NCBI RefSeq assembly: GCF_003121705.1
Contig: NZ_PYHR01000002.1
Location: 2,232,001 to 2,296,000, forward strand
Source of the DNA: Serinibacter arcticus
GTDB lineage: Bacteria > Actinomycetota > Actinomycetes > Actinomycetales > Beutenbergiaceae
Direction of reading: 5' to 3'
DNA: 64,000 bases
The number at the start of each line of letters is the position of its first letter. Within the stretch, counting starts at the first letter, position 1. This document shows positions 45,229 through 55,423 of this stretch, one piece after another. The position numbers were made by a program, and so were the translations under genes. Below the pieces are notes generated by a model, which made no database searches, was not told the DNA's origin, and was given only the letters and a program-made list of their open reading frames with translations.

Positions 45229-48200
45229 GTGACCGACAGCCAGGGACCGGGTCCGGACGGTGCCACGTCCGACGTGCCCGGCTACCAGGCCACCGAACGC
45301 CTCGACCGCGCCGCTCTCGCCAGGGCCGCCGAGGCCGGCGCGCCGACTGAGCCCGGGACAGAGATCCCGGCGGCCGCAGCTCCCGCTGCTCCCCCGTCGA
45401 GGCCGGCCGAGCCCGCCCTGCCCGCAGCAACGACCGAGCCCGCCGCGCCCGCCGAGCCCGCGACGCCTGCCACACCGGTGACCCACGACACCGCCGAGAT
45501 CGCCGCCCGGCTCCCGACGCCCGCCCGTCGGAGCCTGTCGCCCACGCGTGAGGTCGAGATGGTCGACCTTCCCGTGTACCGGATCCGGCGGCCCGGTGAC
45601 CTCGTCACCGCCGTCGTCGCGTTTCTCGGGATCGCGCTCGTGCTCCTGCTCGCGGTCTTCGCCCACGCGACGACCGAGGGCGTGACCGAGGACGTCCAGA
45701 ACGCCATCCCCGGCACCCTGCAGAACATCCTGCTGGCGCCGGTGAACGTGCTCGAGGGCGTCGTGACGTTCCTGCTCCCGGTGATCATCGCCGTCGAGCG
45801 CCTGTTCCGCCGTCAGCCCCGGCTGGTGGGCGAGGCGATCCTCGCCTCGATCGCCGCCGCGGCCGTGACGTGGGGTGCGGTGTGGCTGCTGGACGCCGTC
45901 GGGCCCGACGTGCTGGTCGACGGGATCGCGACGATCGGCGGCACGACCCTGGTCCCGCTGATCGCCGGCCTCGCCGCCTTCCTCACGATCGTCGCCGCCA
46001 CCGACCGTCGCGGACTGGTCGCCTGGACCTGGAACCTGCTGTGGATCACGCTCGTGCTGCTGGTGCTGCGCGGCGGGATCTCCCTCCCCGGCGCGCTCGC
46101 CTCCGTGCTGCTCGGCCGCGTCGTCGGGCTGCTCGTGCGGTACGTGACCGGCGTCCTCGGCGACCGCGCCTACGGCGAGTCCCTCCTGCGGGCGCTGCGG
46201 CGCGCCGGGATCGACCCCGTGAACGTCACCCGCGTCGTCGACGGCAAGCCGCTCTCCGGCGTCGAGCCCGCCGTCCTGGTGACCGACGCCCCCATCGGCT
46301 ACCGCACCGAGTCCGACGCCGCGGCCGAGGCGGCCGACCCGACCGTGTGGCCCACGGCCGAGGACCCCGACCCGTCCGGCCCGACCGACCCACCCGCCCG
46401 GCCCACCCGGTCCGACGACCCGGTGGCTTTCCCGCACGCCACCTCCACCTCGCGCCTGACCACCCCGCGCCCGGCCGGGAAGGACGACTCTCGTCCCACC
46501 GCCACCTGGGAGTTCAGCGACGAGGACGCCCAGCGGCTGCGCCAGACGGCCGAGCGCCCCGCCGTGAAGCCCGAGAAGGCCGACCGGGCCGAGGGTCGCC
46601 CCGAGGTGCGCACCGCCTCCGCCGTCGTCGGTGAGGAGGAGGGCGAGAACCGTATCTACTCCGTGCGCGACGTCGAGGGCCGGGTGTGGGACGTCGGCGT
46701 GCTCGACGACGACCGCCAGGTGGTCGGCATGCTCGCCACCGCGTGGTCGGCGATCCGGCTCCGCGGCCTGCGACGCCGGACCGTCGTCTCCCTGCAGGCC
46801 TCCGTCGAGCGAGCGACGCTGCTGACCTACGCGGCCGAGGCCGCCGGCGTCCGCACCCCGCGACTGCGCGGACTCGCGACCGAGCAGGGCTCCGCCGTCC
46901 TCGTCTCGGAGCACGTGAGCGGCTCCCAGACGTTCGGCGACATCCAGACCCGACGCCTCACCGACCCCGTGCTCGACCGGATCTGGCGCCAGGTGCGGAC
47001 GGCGCACGACGCCGGCCTGGCCCACCGCGACCTCGACGAGACCACGATCCTCATCGACGGCGAGGACCGCGTCTGGCTGACCGGCTGGGTCGACGGCGAG
47101 ATCGCCTCGCCGTCGCTGGCGCGCCGCCTCGACCTGGCCCACGTTCTCGCGCTGCTGGCGCTGCGGGTCGGTTCCGAGCGCGCGATGGCCAGCGCGAACC
47201 GCAACCTCAACCAGTCGCAGCTGGCGTCGATCGCCCCGATCCTGCAGCCGGTCGCGCTCCCCTTCCGCACCCGCGCCGACGCGCGCCGCAACCGCACCGT
47301 GCTCAAGGAGGTGCAGGAGCTGCTCGTCCGGGTCATCCCGACGGCGGCCGACGTGCCCCCGATGCAGCTGCGGCGGTTCTCGGTCCGCACGATCATCACC
47401 GTCACCGTCGCGGCGGTCGCCGTCGTCGTGCTGGTCGGCTCGATCAACATCACCCAGATCGTCGACTACGTGCGCGACGCGAACCCCGTGTGGCTCGTGG
47501 CGGCCTTCCTGCTCGGGCTGTCGACCTACGTGGGCTCGGCGATGGGCCTCAAGGCCTTCTCCCCGTGACGCTCCCGCTGTGGCGGACCACGCTGGTCCAG
47601 ATCGCCGCCTCCGTGGTCGCGCTGGTCGCCCCGGCCGGGGTCGGACCCGCCGCGCTGAACCTGCGGTTCCTGCAGAAGCAGCGCCTGGACACCCCGATGG
47701 CGCTGGCGACGGTCGCGCTCGTGCAGATCTCGCAGTTCGTCACGACGATCCTGCTTCTGCTCGGCATCGCGCTGGTCACGGGCTCGTCCGGTGCGCTCGA
47801 CCAGCTGCCCTCCGGCGCGGTCATCATCGGCGTCGTCGTGCTGGTGGTGCTGGCCGGATCGGCTCTCGCGATCGGTCGCCTGCGCCGCTGGGTCTTCGCG
47901 AAGATCACGCCCACGCTCAAGCAGATCTGGCCCCGCCTGGTGTGGGTGGTCGGCCAGCCCGCCCGCCTGCTGATGGGCCTGCTCGGCAACGTCATCATGA
48001 CCGTCGGCTACATCGCCGCGTTCGGACTCACGCTGCACGCCTTCGGCGCGAGCGTCCCGCTGACCACGCTCGCGATCGTCTACCTGGTGAGCAACACCGC
48101 CGGGTCGGCCGTCCCGACCCCGGGTGGCGTCGGCGCCGTCGAGGGTGCGCTCACGGCAGGCCTGACCGCCGCGGGCGTGGCCACCGCCGCCTCGCTCGCC

Positions 48201-48293
48201 ACCGCCGTCGTCTTCCGTCTGCTGACGTTCTGGGGTCGGGTGCCCCTCGGCTGGTTCGCCCTCCGCTTCCTGCAGAAGCGCAATCTCGTCTAG
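45229..48293 (+). CDS. Pseudokinase fused to lysylphosphatidylglycerol synthase-type (MprF/UPF0104) flippase domain (frameshifted as sequenced)
   Basis: From GTG 45229: a Pro/Ala-rich N-terminus of about 110 residues, four or five membrane helices, an acidic linker, then a kinase-like domain. Its catalytic-loop equivalent is AHRDLDETTILI, while the DFG position reads LTGW, so it is probably inactive. The UPF0104/LPG-synthase membrane domain follows, from about residue 725. That domain is split: one frame stops at 47568 after MGLKAFSP, and the next continues VTLPLWRTTLVQIAASVVA through SNTAGSAVPTPGGVGAVEGA to 48293. One extra C at 47561-47564 would join them into about 1,021 residues. Alternatively a GTGA overlap makes two proteins. 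The likely role is envelope lipid or polymer flipping gated by the pseudokinase. Confidence 0.8.
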
Positions 48294-48312
48294 CGCAGCC
48301 GCGTGTAGGACA

Positions 48313-49590
48313 ATGATGCCCACCATGAACTCCTTCTCCTTCGCTGCGCTGACGGATGTCGGCACCGTGCGGACGAACAACGAGGACTCGGCGCTCGCCA
48401 GCGGCACGCTGCTGGCCCTGGCGGACGGGATGGGGGGCCACGCCGCCGGAGAGGTGGCCTCCGCCGTCGTCATGCACGCGCTCAGCCGCCTGCTCGCGCC
48501 GGGCGCGGAGATCACCACCGACGCCGTGCGCGACGCCGCGCGCGAAGCCCGTGGCGCGCTGCGCGGCATGTCGCTGGCCGACCACGAGATGGAGGGCATG
48601 GGGACCACGCTCGTCGGTCTCGGCGTCGGGCCCGACGGCATGGTGCTCACGCACGTCGGCGACTCGCGGCTCTACCGCGTGCGTGACGGCGAGGTCACGC
48701 AGATCACGACCGACCACACGCACGTGCAGCGGCTCGTGGACTCCGGCCGGCTGGACCCGAGCGAGGTGCGCACGCACCCGTACCGGTCGGTCATCCTGCG
48801 CTCCATCGACGACTCCAGCGACGACCTGCCCGACGTCGGCGTCACCGTCGACGTCCGGGCCGGCGACCGCGTGCTGCTGTGCAGCGACGGGCTGTCGGAC
48901 TACGTGACGCACGAGTCGCTGGTCGCCTCGCTGCTCCGGGGTTCTCCCCTGGACGCGGCCCGGAGTCTGCTGCGGGGAGCGCTGGACGCCGGTACCCGGG
49001 ACAACGTGACCGTGATCGTGGCCGACGTGCACGACCCCGAGGTCGAGGCGGACGCCTTCGTGCCCGAGCCGCCCGTCGTCGTCGGCGCCTCCCTCGGCCA
49101 GGCCCAGCTCACGCCGAGCGCCCGCGGCGTGCTCCTCGAGACCTTCCCGGACGCCGCCACCGTGCTCGACACGGTCCCGCGCACCCCGGTGGACGAGATC
49201 GACGAGGACACGCTGCCGCCGCGACGAGCCGCCGGCCCCGTGGAGGCTGCCGAGGTCGAGACGGTCGACGTGGACACGGTGCCCGTCGCGCCCGAGGAGA
49301 ACGGGAGCGACATCGCCCCGGAACCCGACAGCGAGCCCGTCGCGCTTCCCGAGCCCGTCGAGCCCGCGGAACCCACCGAGCCCGACGACCTCGAGCAGCG
49401 CTTCGGGCCGGTCACGCCGGCCGACGACGGCACCACCTCGACCTCGATCACGTCGGACGACTCCGACGCCGCACCGACCTCCGACCGACCCGAACGCCGT
49501 CGCGCCACGGTTTCCGACGTCATCTGGCTCGGTCTCGTGGTCGCGTCCTTCACCGTCGTGACCCTGACGGTGTGGTTCACGCAGTCCTGA
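48313..49590 (+). CDS. PP2C-type serine/threonine phosphatase with C-terminal membrane anchor
   Basis: Up to 425 residues; ATGs at 48313, 48316 and 48325 are all possible, and AGGA at 48307 favours one of the first two. The PPM metal-site motifs are complete: NNEDS, LADGMGGHAAGE, THVGDSRLYR, CSDGLSD and DNVTVIVAD. The C-terminal 180 residues are acidic and Pro-rich and end in a membrane helix (VIWLGLVVASFTVVTLTVWF). It dephosphorylates Ser/Thr-phosphorylated proteins, probably opposing a PknB-type kinase; one candidate kinase lies 3 kb downstream. It is 19 bp from the pseudokinase-flippase gene. Confidence 0.93.
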   Translation: MMPTMNSFSFAALTDVGTVRTNNEDSALASGTLLALADGMGGHAAGEVASAVVMHALSRLLAPGAEITTDAVRDAAREARGALRGMSLADHEMEGMGTTLVGLGVGPDGMVLTHVGDSRLYRVRDGEVTQITTDHTHVQRLVDSGRLDPSEVRTHPYRSVILRSIDDSSDDLPDVGVTVDVRAGDRVLLCSDGLSDYVTHESLVASLLRGSPLDAARSLLRGALDAGTRDNVTVIVADVHDPEVEADAFVPEPPVVVGASLGQAQLTPSARGVLLETFPDAATVLDTVPRTPVDEIDEDTLPPRRAAGPVEAAEVETVDVDTVPVAPEENGSDIAPEPDSEPVALPEPVEPAEPTEPDDLEQRFGPVTPADDGTTSTSITSDDSDAAPTSDRPERRRATVSDVIWLGLVVASFTVVTLTVWFTQS

Positions 49591-49645
49591 CTTGCCGGAA
49601 CCCGGGCGAGGGAGCACGCTAGACGTGGGGGCACGGAAGGACCAC

Positions 49646-50050
49646 ATGCACAAGCAATGGTCGGTTCGGGCAGGTGTTGACGGTGTGGCAGCCGCGCGGA
49701 GGCGCGCTGCCGACGCCTTCGCCGAGGCCGGACTGGGCAAGGAGGAGAGCCAGATCCTGGTTCTCCTGGTGAGCGAGCTCGTGACGAACGCGATCGTTCA
49801 CGCTCGACCACCGGTCGAGCTGTCGATCGACGTCGACCGGTGGCGCACACGCGTCGAGGTGTCGGACGCCGTCGGTCGGGTTCCGCACGCCCGCAGCGCC
49901 GACAGAGGCGCCTCCGGGGGTCGCGGCCTCGCGCTCGTCGAGCAGCTCTCCACCCAGTGGGGCACCACGATCGGCAGCCGCGGCAAGTCCGTCTGGCTCG
50001 AGCTGGCGCGCAGCGCCGACACCGCCAGGGTCCCGATCACCGCCGCCTGA
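49646..50050 (+). CDS. ATP-binding protein of the RsbW/HATPase_c_2 type (anti-sigma-like)
   Basis: The 134-residue single-domain protein has the GHKL fold. The N-box is LLVSELVTNAIVHA, with Glu44 and Asn48, and the G-boxes are VSDAVG and GGRGLALVEQLSTQWG. GGAAGGA precedes the ATG at 49646. Small HATPase_c_2 proteins of actinobacteria act as anti-sigma or protein kinases in partner-switching networks. Here the opposing gene, three bases away and convergent, encodes a SpoIIE phosphatase that could act in the same pathway. No anti-anti-sigma or sigma factor gene is visible in the window. Confidence 0.9.
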   Translation: MHKQWSVRAGVDGVAAARRRAADAFAEAGLGKEESQILVLLVSELVTNAIVHARPPVELSIDVDRWRTRVEVSDAVGRVPHARSADRGASGGRGLALVEQLSTQWGTTIGSRGKSVWLELARSADTARVPITAA

Positions 50051-50053
50051 GCG

Positions 50054-51295
50054 CTAGACCGGCAGCAGCGTCGTCGCGGTGAGCACGACGACGTCGTCGT
50101 CGCGCAGCTCCTTCGGCGCGAGGTGGGCGAGCAGCTCCTTCGGCGTGAGCAGACCCTCGCGCACCGCCATCGCCAGCCGGTCGATCCCGTGCGCCAGCGA
50201 CTCGGTCCGGCGCTCGATGAGACCGTCGGTGAACATCACGACCGTGTCGCCGGGGCCGAGGTCGAGCCAGCGGTCGGTCCGCGGGCACCCCGGGGTGAAG
50301 CCGAGCAGCGGGTCCGGTCGACCGCCCGGCACCTCGACCGTCCCGTCCGCCCGCGCGACCAGCGGGACGGGATGACCCGCCGAGGACCACAGCAGGCGCC
50401 GCGTGCCGGTGCCGCGATCCGGTTCGAGTCGCGCCAGCAGCGCCGTGCCCGAGGCCGCCAGGCCCGTCCCGATCGAGGCCTCGTCCAGCAGGCTGAGGAT
50501 CAGCGACGGCGGCTTGTCGTGCTCCCACCACAGGGCCCGCAGCATCGACCGCATCTGCCCCATGATCGCGGCGGCCTGGATGTCGTGCCCCGTGATGTCA
50601 CCGACGGCGAGCGCGATCCCGCCGTCCGCCAGCACCATCGCGTCGTACCAGTCACCGCCCACGTCCTCGGTGGCGACGGCGGGCGCGTAGACCGCGTCCA
50701 GCCGCACCCCGTCGGTGGCCGGCAGATCCGTGAGCATGGCCGCCTGCAGGGTGTGGGCGACCCCGCGCCGCTCCTCCAGCAGGGCCGAGGTGACGGCGTC
50801 GCTGCGCTCGGCGGCCTCGCGGGCCGCCTGGGCCTGCTCCTGCCGCTCGCGCAGCTGCACCTCGGTGGCGCACGCGGCCGCGAGGTCGCCGAGCACCTGG
50901 AGCGTCGCCTCGTCCCAGACGTGCGGGACGTAGTCGACGGCGCAGAGGGTGGCCACCAGCGTCCCCGACGAGCCGTGCACGGGGAAGCCCGCGTAGCTGA
51001 CCAGCCCGTAGTCGCGGACGGCGGGGTGGTCGGCCAGGCTCGGGTCGAGGCGGGCGTCGGAGACGGCGAGCGGCGCGTCGATCGCGATGACGCGCGTGCA
51101 CAGCGAGTGGTCGAGCGGGATCCAGCGCTGGTCCCTGAGGTTCGCCGGCAGGCCCACCGCCCCGGGGAAGACCTGGCGATCGCCCTCGACGAACCCGACC
51201 AGGGCGGTGGTCGCCCCCGTGAGCGCGCGGACGAGGCGGGCGTAGCGGTCGTACTCCGGCACCGGTCCGGCGGTGGCGACGTCCCCTGTCTGCAT
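50054..51295 (-). CDS. GAF domain SpoIIE-type (RsbU-like) protein phosphatase
   Basis: The 413-residue protein has an N-terminal GAF domain (about 20-150; QRWIPLDHSLCTRV, SYAGFPVHGSSG), a short coiled segment (QEQAQAAREAAERSD), and a PP2C/SpoIIE domain (about 185-413). Catalytic acidic residues appear in DVGGDWYDAMV, AVGDITGHD, MFTDGLIERR and DDDVVVL. It should dephosphorylate an anti-anti-sigma factor in response to a ligand or stress sensed by the GAF domain. It is convergent with the RsbW-like gene and divergent from the aldo/keto reductase gene. Confidence 0.93.
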   Translation of the reverse strand: MQTGDVATAGPVPEYDRYARLVRALTGATTALVGFVEGDRQVFPGAVGLPANLRDQRWIPLDHSLCTRVIAIDAPLAVSDARLDPSLADHPAVRDYGLVSYAGFPVHGSSGTLVATLCAVDYVPHVWDEATLQVLGDLAAACATEVQLRERQEQAQAAREAAERSDAVTSALLEERRGVAHTLQAAMLTDLPATDGVRLDAVYAPAVATEDVGGDWYDAMVLADGGIALAVGDITGHDIQAAAIMGQMRSMLRALWWEHDKPPSLILSLLDEASIGTGLAASGTALLARLEPDRGTGTRRLLWSSAGHPVPLVARADGTVEVPGGRPDPLLGFTPGCPRTDRWLDLGPGDTVVMFTDGLIERRTESLAHGIDRLAMAVREGLLTPKELLAHLAPKELRDDDVVVLTATTLLPV

Positions 51296-51350
51296 CTCAG
51301 CATGCTATCGGCGACCCCCGTCGGCGGGCCGACCCGCCTACGATCAGCAG

Positions 51351-52391
<1,041 letters not shown>

Positions 52392-52480
52392 CCCGGCGCC
52401 ACCTGCAGCACCACGGACGCTCGTCCTCCGACCCGGAGGGCGGGCGTCCGTCGTCGCCGCCTGCGCGGTAGCGTGCACCC

Positions 52481-54043
52481 ATGCCCGAGATCCCCGGAGT
52501 CGACCTCGGCGAGGTCATCGGCCGGGGCGGCAACGCCGTCGTGTACGCGGGGGTGCAGCGCGCCGTGCAGCGGCCCGTCGCCGTCAAGATCGACTCCCGG
52601 GCGGTGAGCCAGGAGCGCAACCAGCGCCGGTTCGTGCGCGAGGCGACGGCGGCCGGGCGGATCTCGAGCCACCCGCACGTGGTGTCGCTCATCGACGCCG
52701 GCACCACCTCCGACGACCACCCCTACCTCGTCATGGAGCTGTGCGAGCGCGGCTCCCTGGCCGACCTGCTGCGCCGCGACGGCGCGCTGCCCGCCGTCGA
52801 CGCGCTCGACATCGGGATCGCCGTGACCGGGGCGCTCGCCGCCGCGCACGAGGCCGGCATCCTGCACCGCGACGTCAAGCCGGGCAACATCCTCATCGAC
52901 GCCTACGGCACGCCCCGCCTGTCGGACTTCGGGCTCGCGGCCCGGCAGATCCTCGGCGACGAGGCCTTCTCCGCCACGCTCGAGGCCCTCACCCCGGCCT
53001 ACGCGCCGCCCGAGGTCTTCACCGGAGGGGTGCCGACGACGCGGTCGGACGTCTGGTCGATGGGGGCGACCGTGTACGCGATGCTCGTCGGTGGAGCCCC
53101 GCGGCGGCGGCCCGACGGCGGATCCCTCCCCCTCACCGAGATCGTGGCCTCGCTCCCGGAGCGACTGCCCGCGCCCGACGTGCCCGGGGCCGACGTCGTG
53201 ATGCCGGTCCTGTGGCGGGCGACCGCCTACGACGCCGCGAACCGCCACGCCTCGGCCGCCGAGCTGCGGTCCGACCTGCAGCGCGTGCGCGCCCTGCTCG
53301 GCCCGTCGACCGGACACGTCGGCGGTCCCGAGGTGACGGTCGTGACGGCGCCGCCCGCGGCGCTCGAGCTCTCGTTGCGCGGGTCGCCCGTCGCCGCGTC
53401 GACGGCGCACGGCGCGGTCGCGCCCGGCGCCGTGGCGTCGGGCGCCGTGGCGTCCGGTGCGGCGGCGTCCCGGCGACCCCGACGCTGGTTGCCGATCGCC
53501 CTGGCCGCGAGCGCCCTCGTGCTCGGCGGCACCGTCGGCTCGCTCGCCACCCGCGCCGGTCTCGACGGCGCGGCCGGGGCCGGTGCCGCCGAGTCGTCGT
53601 CGAGCGCGGAGCCCGGCGCGACGCCGGTGAGCGGGACGGCGTCGGACGCGACGCCCGACGCGACGCCCGTGGCCGAGACCCCCGAGGCCCCCGCCCCGCC
53701 CGTGGACGCCTGCTGGGGCGGCCTGGTCGTCATCGGCGGCAACGTGTCGGCCGATCCCCGCTCCTGCACGGAGCCGCACCGCTGGGAGAGCTACGCGACG
53801 GGCTACCTCGACGGGACCACCGAGTCGGCGCGGGTCGACGATGTCGCGGCCGATCCCGCCGTCGTCGCCGCCTGCACGCTCGAGGCGCTCGGGACCTACC
53901 TCGGGGCGCCCGCCGACCCCGCCGCCTGGCGGCTCGATGTCGTGCCGCCGTCGGAGGCCGCCTTCCTCGCGGGCGACCGCGGCTTCTCCTGCATCGTCGC
54001 GCCGGTCGACGGCGCCGAGCGCACCTCCTCGATCCTGGGCTAG
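52481..54043 (+). CDS. PknB-type membrane serine/threonine protein kinase
   Basis: A 520-residue receptor-like kinase. The kinase domain spans 8-275, with the Gly loop IGRGGNAVVY, ATP-binding Lys36 (VAVKID), catalytic Asp131 (LHRDVKPGNIL), DFG at 149-151 and APPEV as the APE motif. An Ala/Gly/Ser linker and one membrane helix (WLPIALAASALVLGGTVGSL) follow. The outside C-terminal domain has paired Cys and CTEPHRWESYATGYL, resembling septum-formation domains. It lacks PASTA repeats. It may be reversed by the PP2C phosphatase at 48313. A true ligand is unknown. Confidence 0.93.
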   Translation: MPEIPGVDLGEVIGRGGNAVVYAGVQRAVQRPVAVKIDSRAVSQERNQRRFVREATAAGRISSHPHVVSLIDAGTTSDDHPYLVMELCERGSLADLLRRDGALPAVDALDIGIAVTGALAAAHEAGILHRDVKPGNILIDAYGTPRLSDFGLAARQILGDEAFSATLEALTPAYAPPEVFTGGVPTTRSDVWSMGATVYAMLVGGAPRRRPDGGSLPLTEIVASLPERLPAPDVPGADVVMPVLWRATAYDAANRHASAAELRSDLQRVRALLGPSTGHVGGPEVTVVTAPPAALELSLRGSPVAASTAHGAVAPGAVASGAVASGAAASRRPRRWLPIALAASALVLGGTVGSLATRAGLDGAAGAGAAESSSSAEPGATPVSGTASDATPDATPVAETPEAPAPPVDACWGGLVVIGGNVSADPRSCTEPHRWESYATGYLDGTTESARVDDVAADPAVVAACTLEALGTYLGAPADPAAWRLDVVPPSEAAFLAGDRGFSCIVAPVDGAERTSSILG

Positions 54044-54088
54044 CGGCTGGTTCAGCCGACGCCCAGGTCGCGGTGTGACGATGGGGGG

Positions 54089-55423
54089 ATGACCGCACAG
54101 CTCGCCGACACCGTCACGACCTCGGGTGCGGGGCGGTGGCGCGGGCTGGCCGATCCCGCCGCCGGCGTCGTCCGGTACCGGAACCTGCGCTACGCGCGCG
54201 CCGACCGGTTCGCCGCCCCCGTCCTCGTCCCGCCCGGCGAGGAGGTCAACGACCCGTTCTCACCCGTGATCGCCTGCCCGCAGACGGCCGACCCCGTCGG
54301 GGACATGGCGACCGTGATGCGCGACGTGCGGCTGACCGAGGACTGCCAGGTCGCGACCGTCACCGTGCCGGACGACCTCGCGCCCGGGGAGCGCCTGCCC
54401 GTGATGGTGTGGATCCACGGCGGCTCGTACGTGTCCGGGGCGGGCGACCTGGCGATCTACGACGCCGCCGCCCTCGCGCGCGAGGGGCGCGTCGCCGTCG
54501 TGAACCTCACCTACCGGCTCGGGACGTTCGGTTTCCTCGGGGGCGACGGCCGGCCCGCGAATCTCGGGCTGCTCGACCTCGTGGTCGGGCTGCGGTGGGT
54601 GCAGGAGGCGATCGCCGAGCTCGGGGGCGACCCCGGCAACGTCACCGTCTTCGGGCAGTCCGCCGGCGCCGACGCCGCGGCGCACCTGATGGTGGCCGAC
54701 GGGACGGAGGGCCTGTTCCGGCGGCTCGTGCTCCAGAGCGGACCGTTCGGCATCCGCGGGCGGCGGGAGAAGCTGCTCCGCGCCGCGCGCGGCGTCGTGG
54801 GCGAGGTTCCCGTCGGGGCCACGACGGCGGACGTCCTCGCGCTCAAGGGTTCCGTCCAGCGCGCGGCCCTGCGCTTCGGGCTGCGCGCGGGGATGCCGTT
54901 CGCGCCCGAGTACGGCGCGGCGCCGCTCCCCGCCGAGGCGGAGGCGGAGGCCGAGTGGCGCCGTCGGGCCGACGAGGTCGAGGTGATGATCGGCTGGACG
55001 AGCGACGAGGCGGCGTTCTTCCTGGGCGGGCTGCCCGCCCAGGTGAAGCAGCGCCTCACGGGGACGCGCACCGGGGCCGCCGCCCGCCGGGTCCTGGTGC
55101 GGAGCCTCACGGACGCCATCTACCGCCGCCCGGGCGCGCGGTTCGCGGACCTGCTCGGCTCCGCCGTCGTCGCCCGGTACGAGGTGCAGTGGGTCCCTCC
55201 GGGCAACCGGGCGGGATCGATGCACGCGATCGAGCTGCCCCTGCTGTTCCCGGCGGCGCGGGCGTGGCGCGGGATGACGATGCTCGGCACGCTCGACACG
55301 GCGCGGCTGGTCGAGATCGGGGCGCCGCTGCGCGCGGCGTGGACCGCGTTCGCCCGCGGCGAGGGCGCACCGACCGGCGACATCACGCTGCCCGGCGGGG
55401 GTCGCGTCACCGTGACGCGGTAG
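54089..55423 (+). CDS. Carboxylesterase type B (COesterase)
   Basis: A 444-residue type-B carboxylesterase. The oxyanion segment is VMVWIHGGSYVSGAG, the nucleophile is Ser in VFGQSAGADAAAHL, the acid lies near TSDEAAFFLGG, and His is in SMHAIELPLLF. TEDCQVATVTVP is the usual early Cys segment. Length is at the short end for the family. No signal peptide is visible, so it is cytoplasmic. Its stop codon abuts the convergent ABC exporter stop with no base between. Confidence 0.92.
   Translation: MTAQLADTVTTSGAGRWRGLADPAAGVVRYRNLRYARADRFAAPVLVPPGEEVNDPFSPVIACPQTADPVGDMATVMRDVRLTEDCQVATVTVPDDLAPGERLPVMVWIHGGSYVSGAGDLAIYDAAALAREGRVAVVNLTYRLGTFGFLGGDGRPANLGLLDLVVGLRWVQEAIAELGGDPGNVTVFGQSAGADAAAHLMVADGTEGLFRRLVLQSGPFGIRGRREKLLRAARGVVGEVPVGATTADVLALKGSVQRAALRFGLRAGMPFAPEYGAAPLPAEAEAEAEWRRRADEVEVMIGWTSDEAAFFLGGLPAQVKQRLTGTRTGAAARRVLVRSLTDAIYRRPGARFADLLGSAVVARYEVQWVPPGNRAGSMHAIELPLLFPAARAWRGMTMLGTLDTARLVEIGAPLRAAWTAFARGEGAPTGDITLPGGGRVTVTR

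Noticed and set aside
45058-47142. Long minus-strand open frame opposite the pseudokinase-flippase gene
   Set aside because: Composition is Gly/Arg/Asp/Val-rich with no motif, and the plus strand has clear domains and a coupled neighbour.
50400-50440. tRNA T-loop-like GGTTCGAGTC
   Set aside because: It lies inside the SpoIIE-type phosphatase frame and no cloverleaf could be formed around it.
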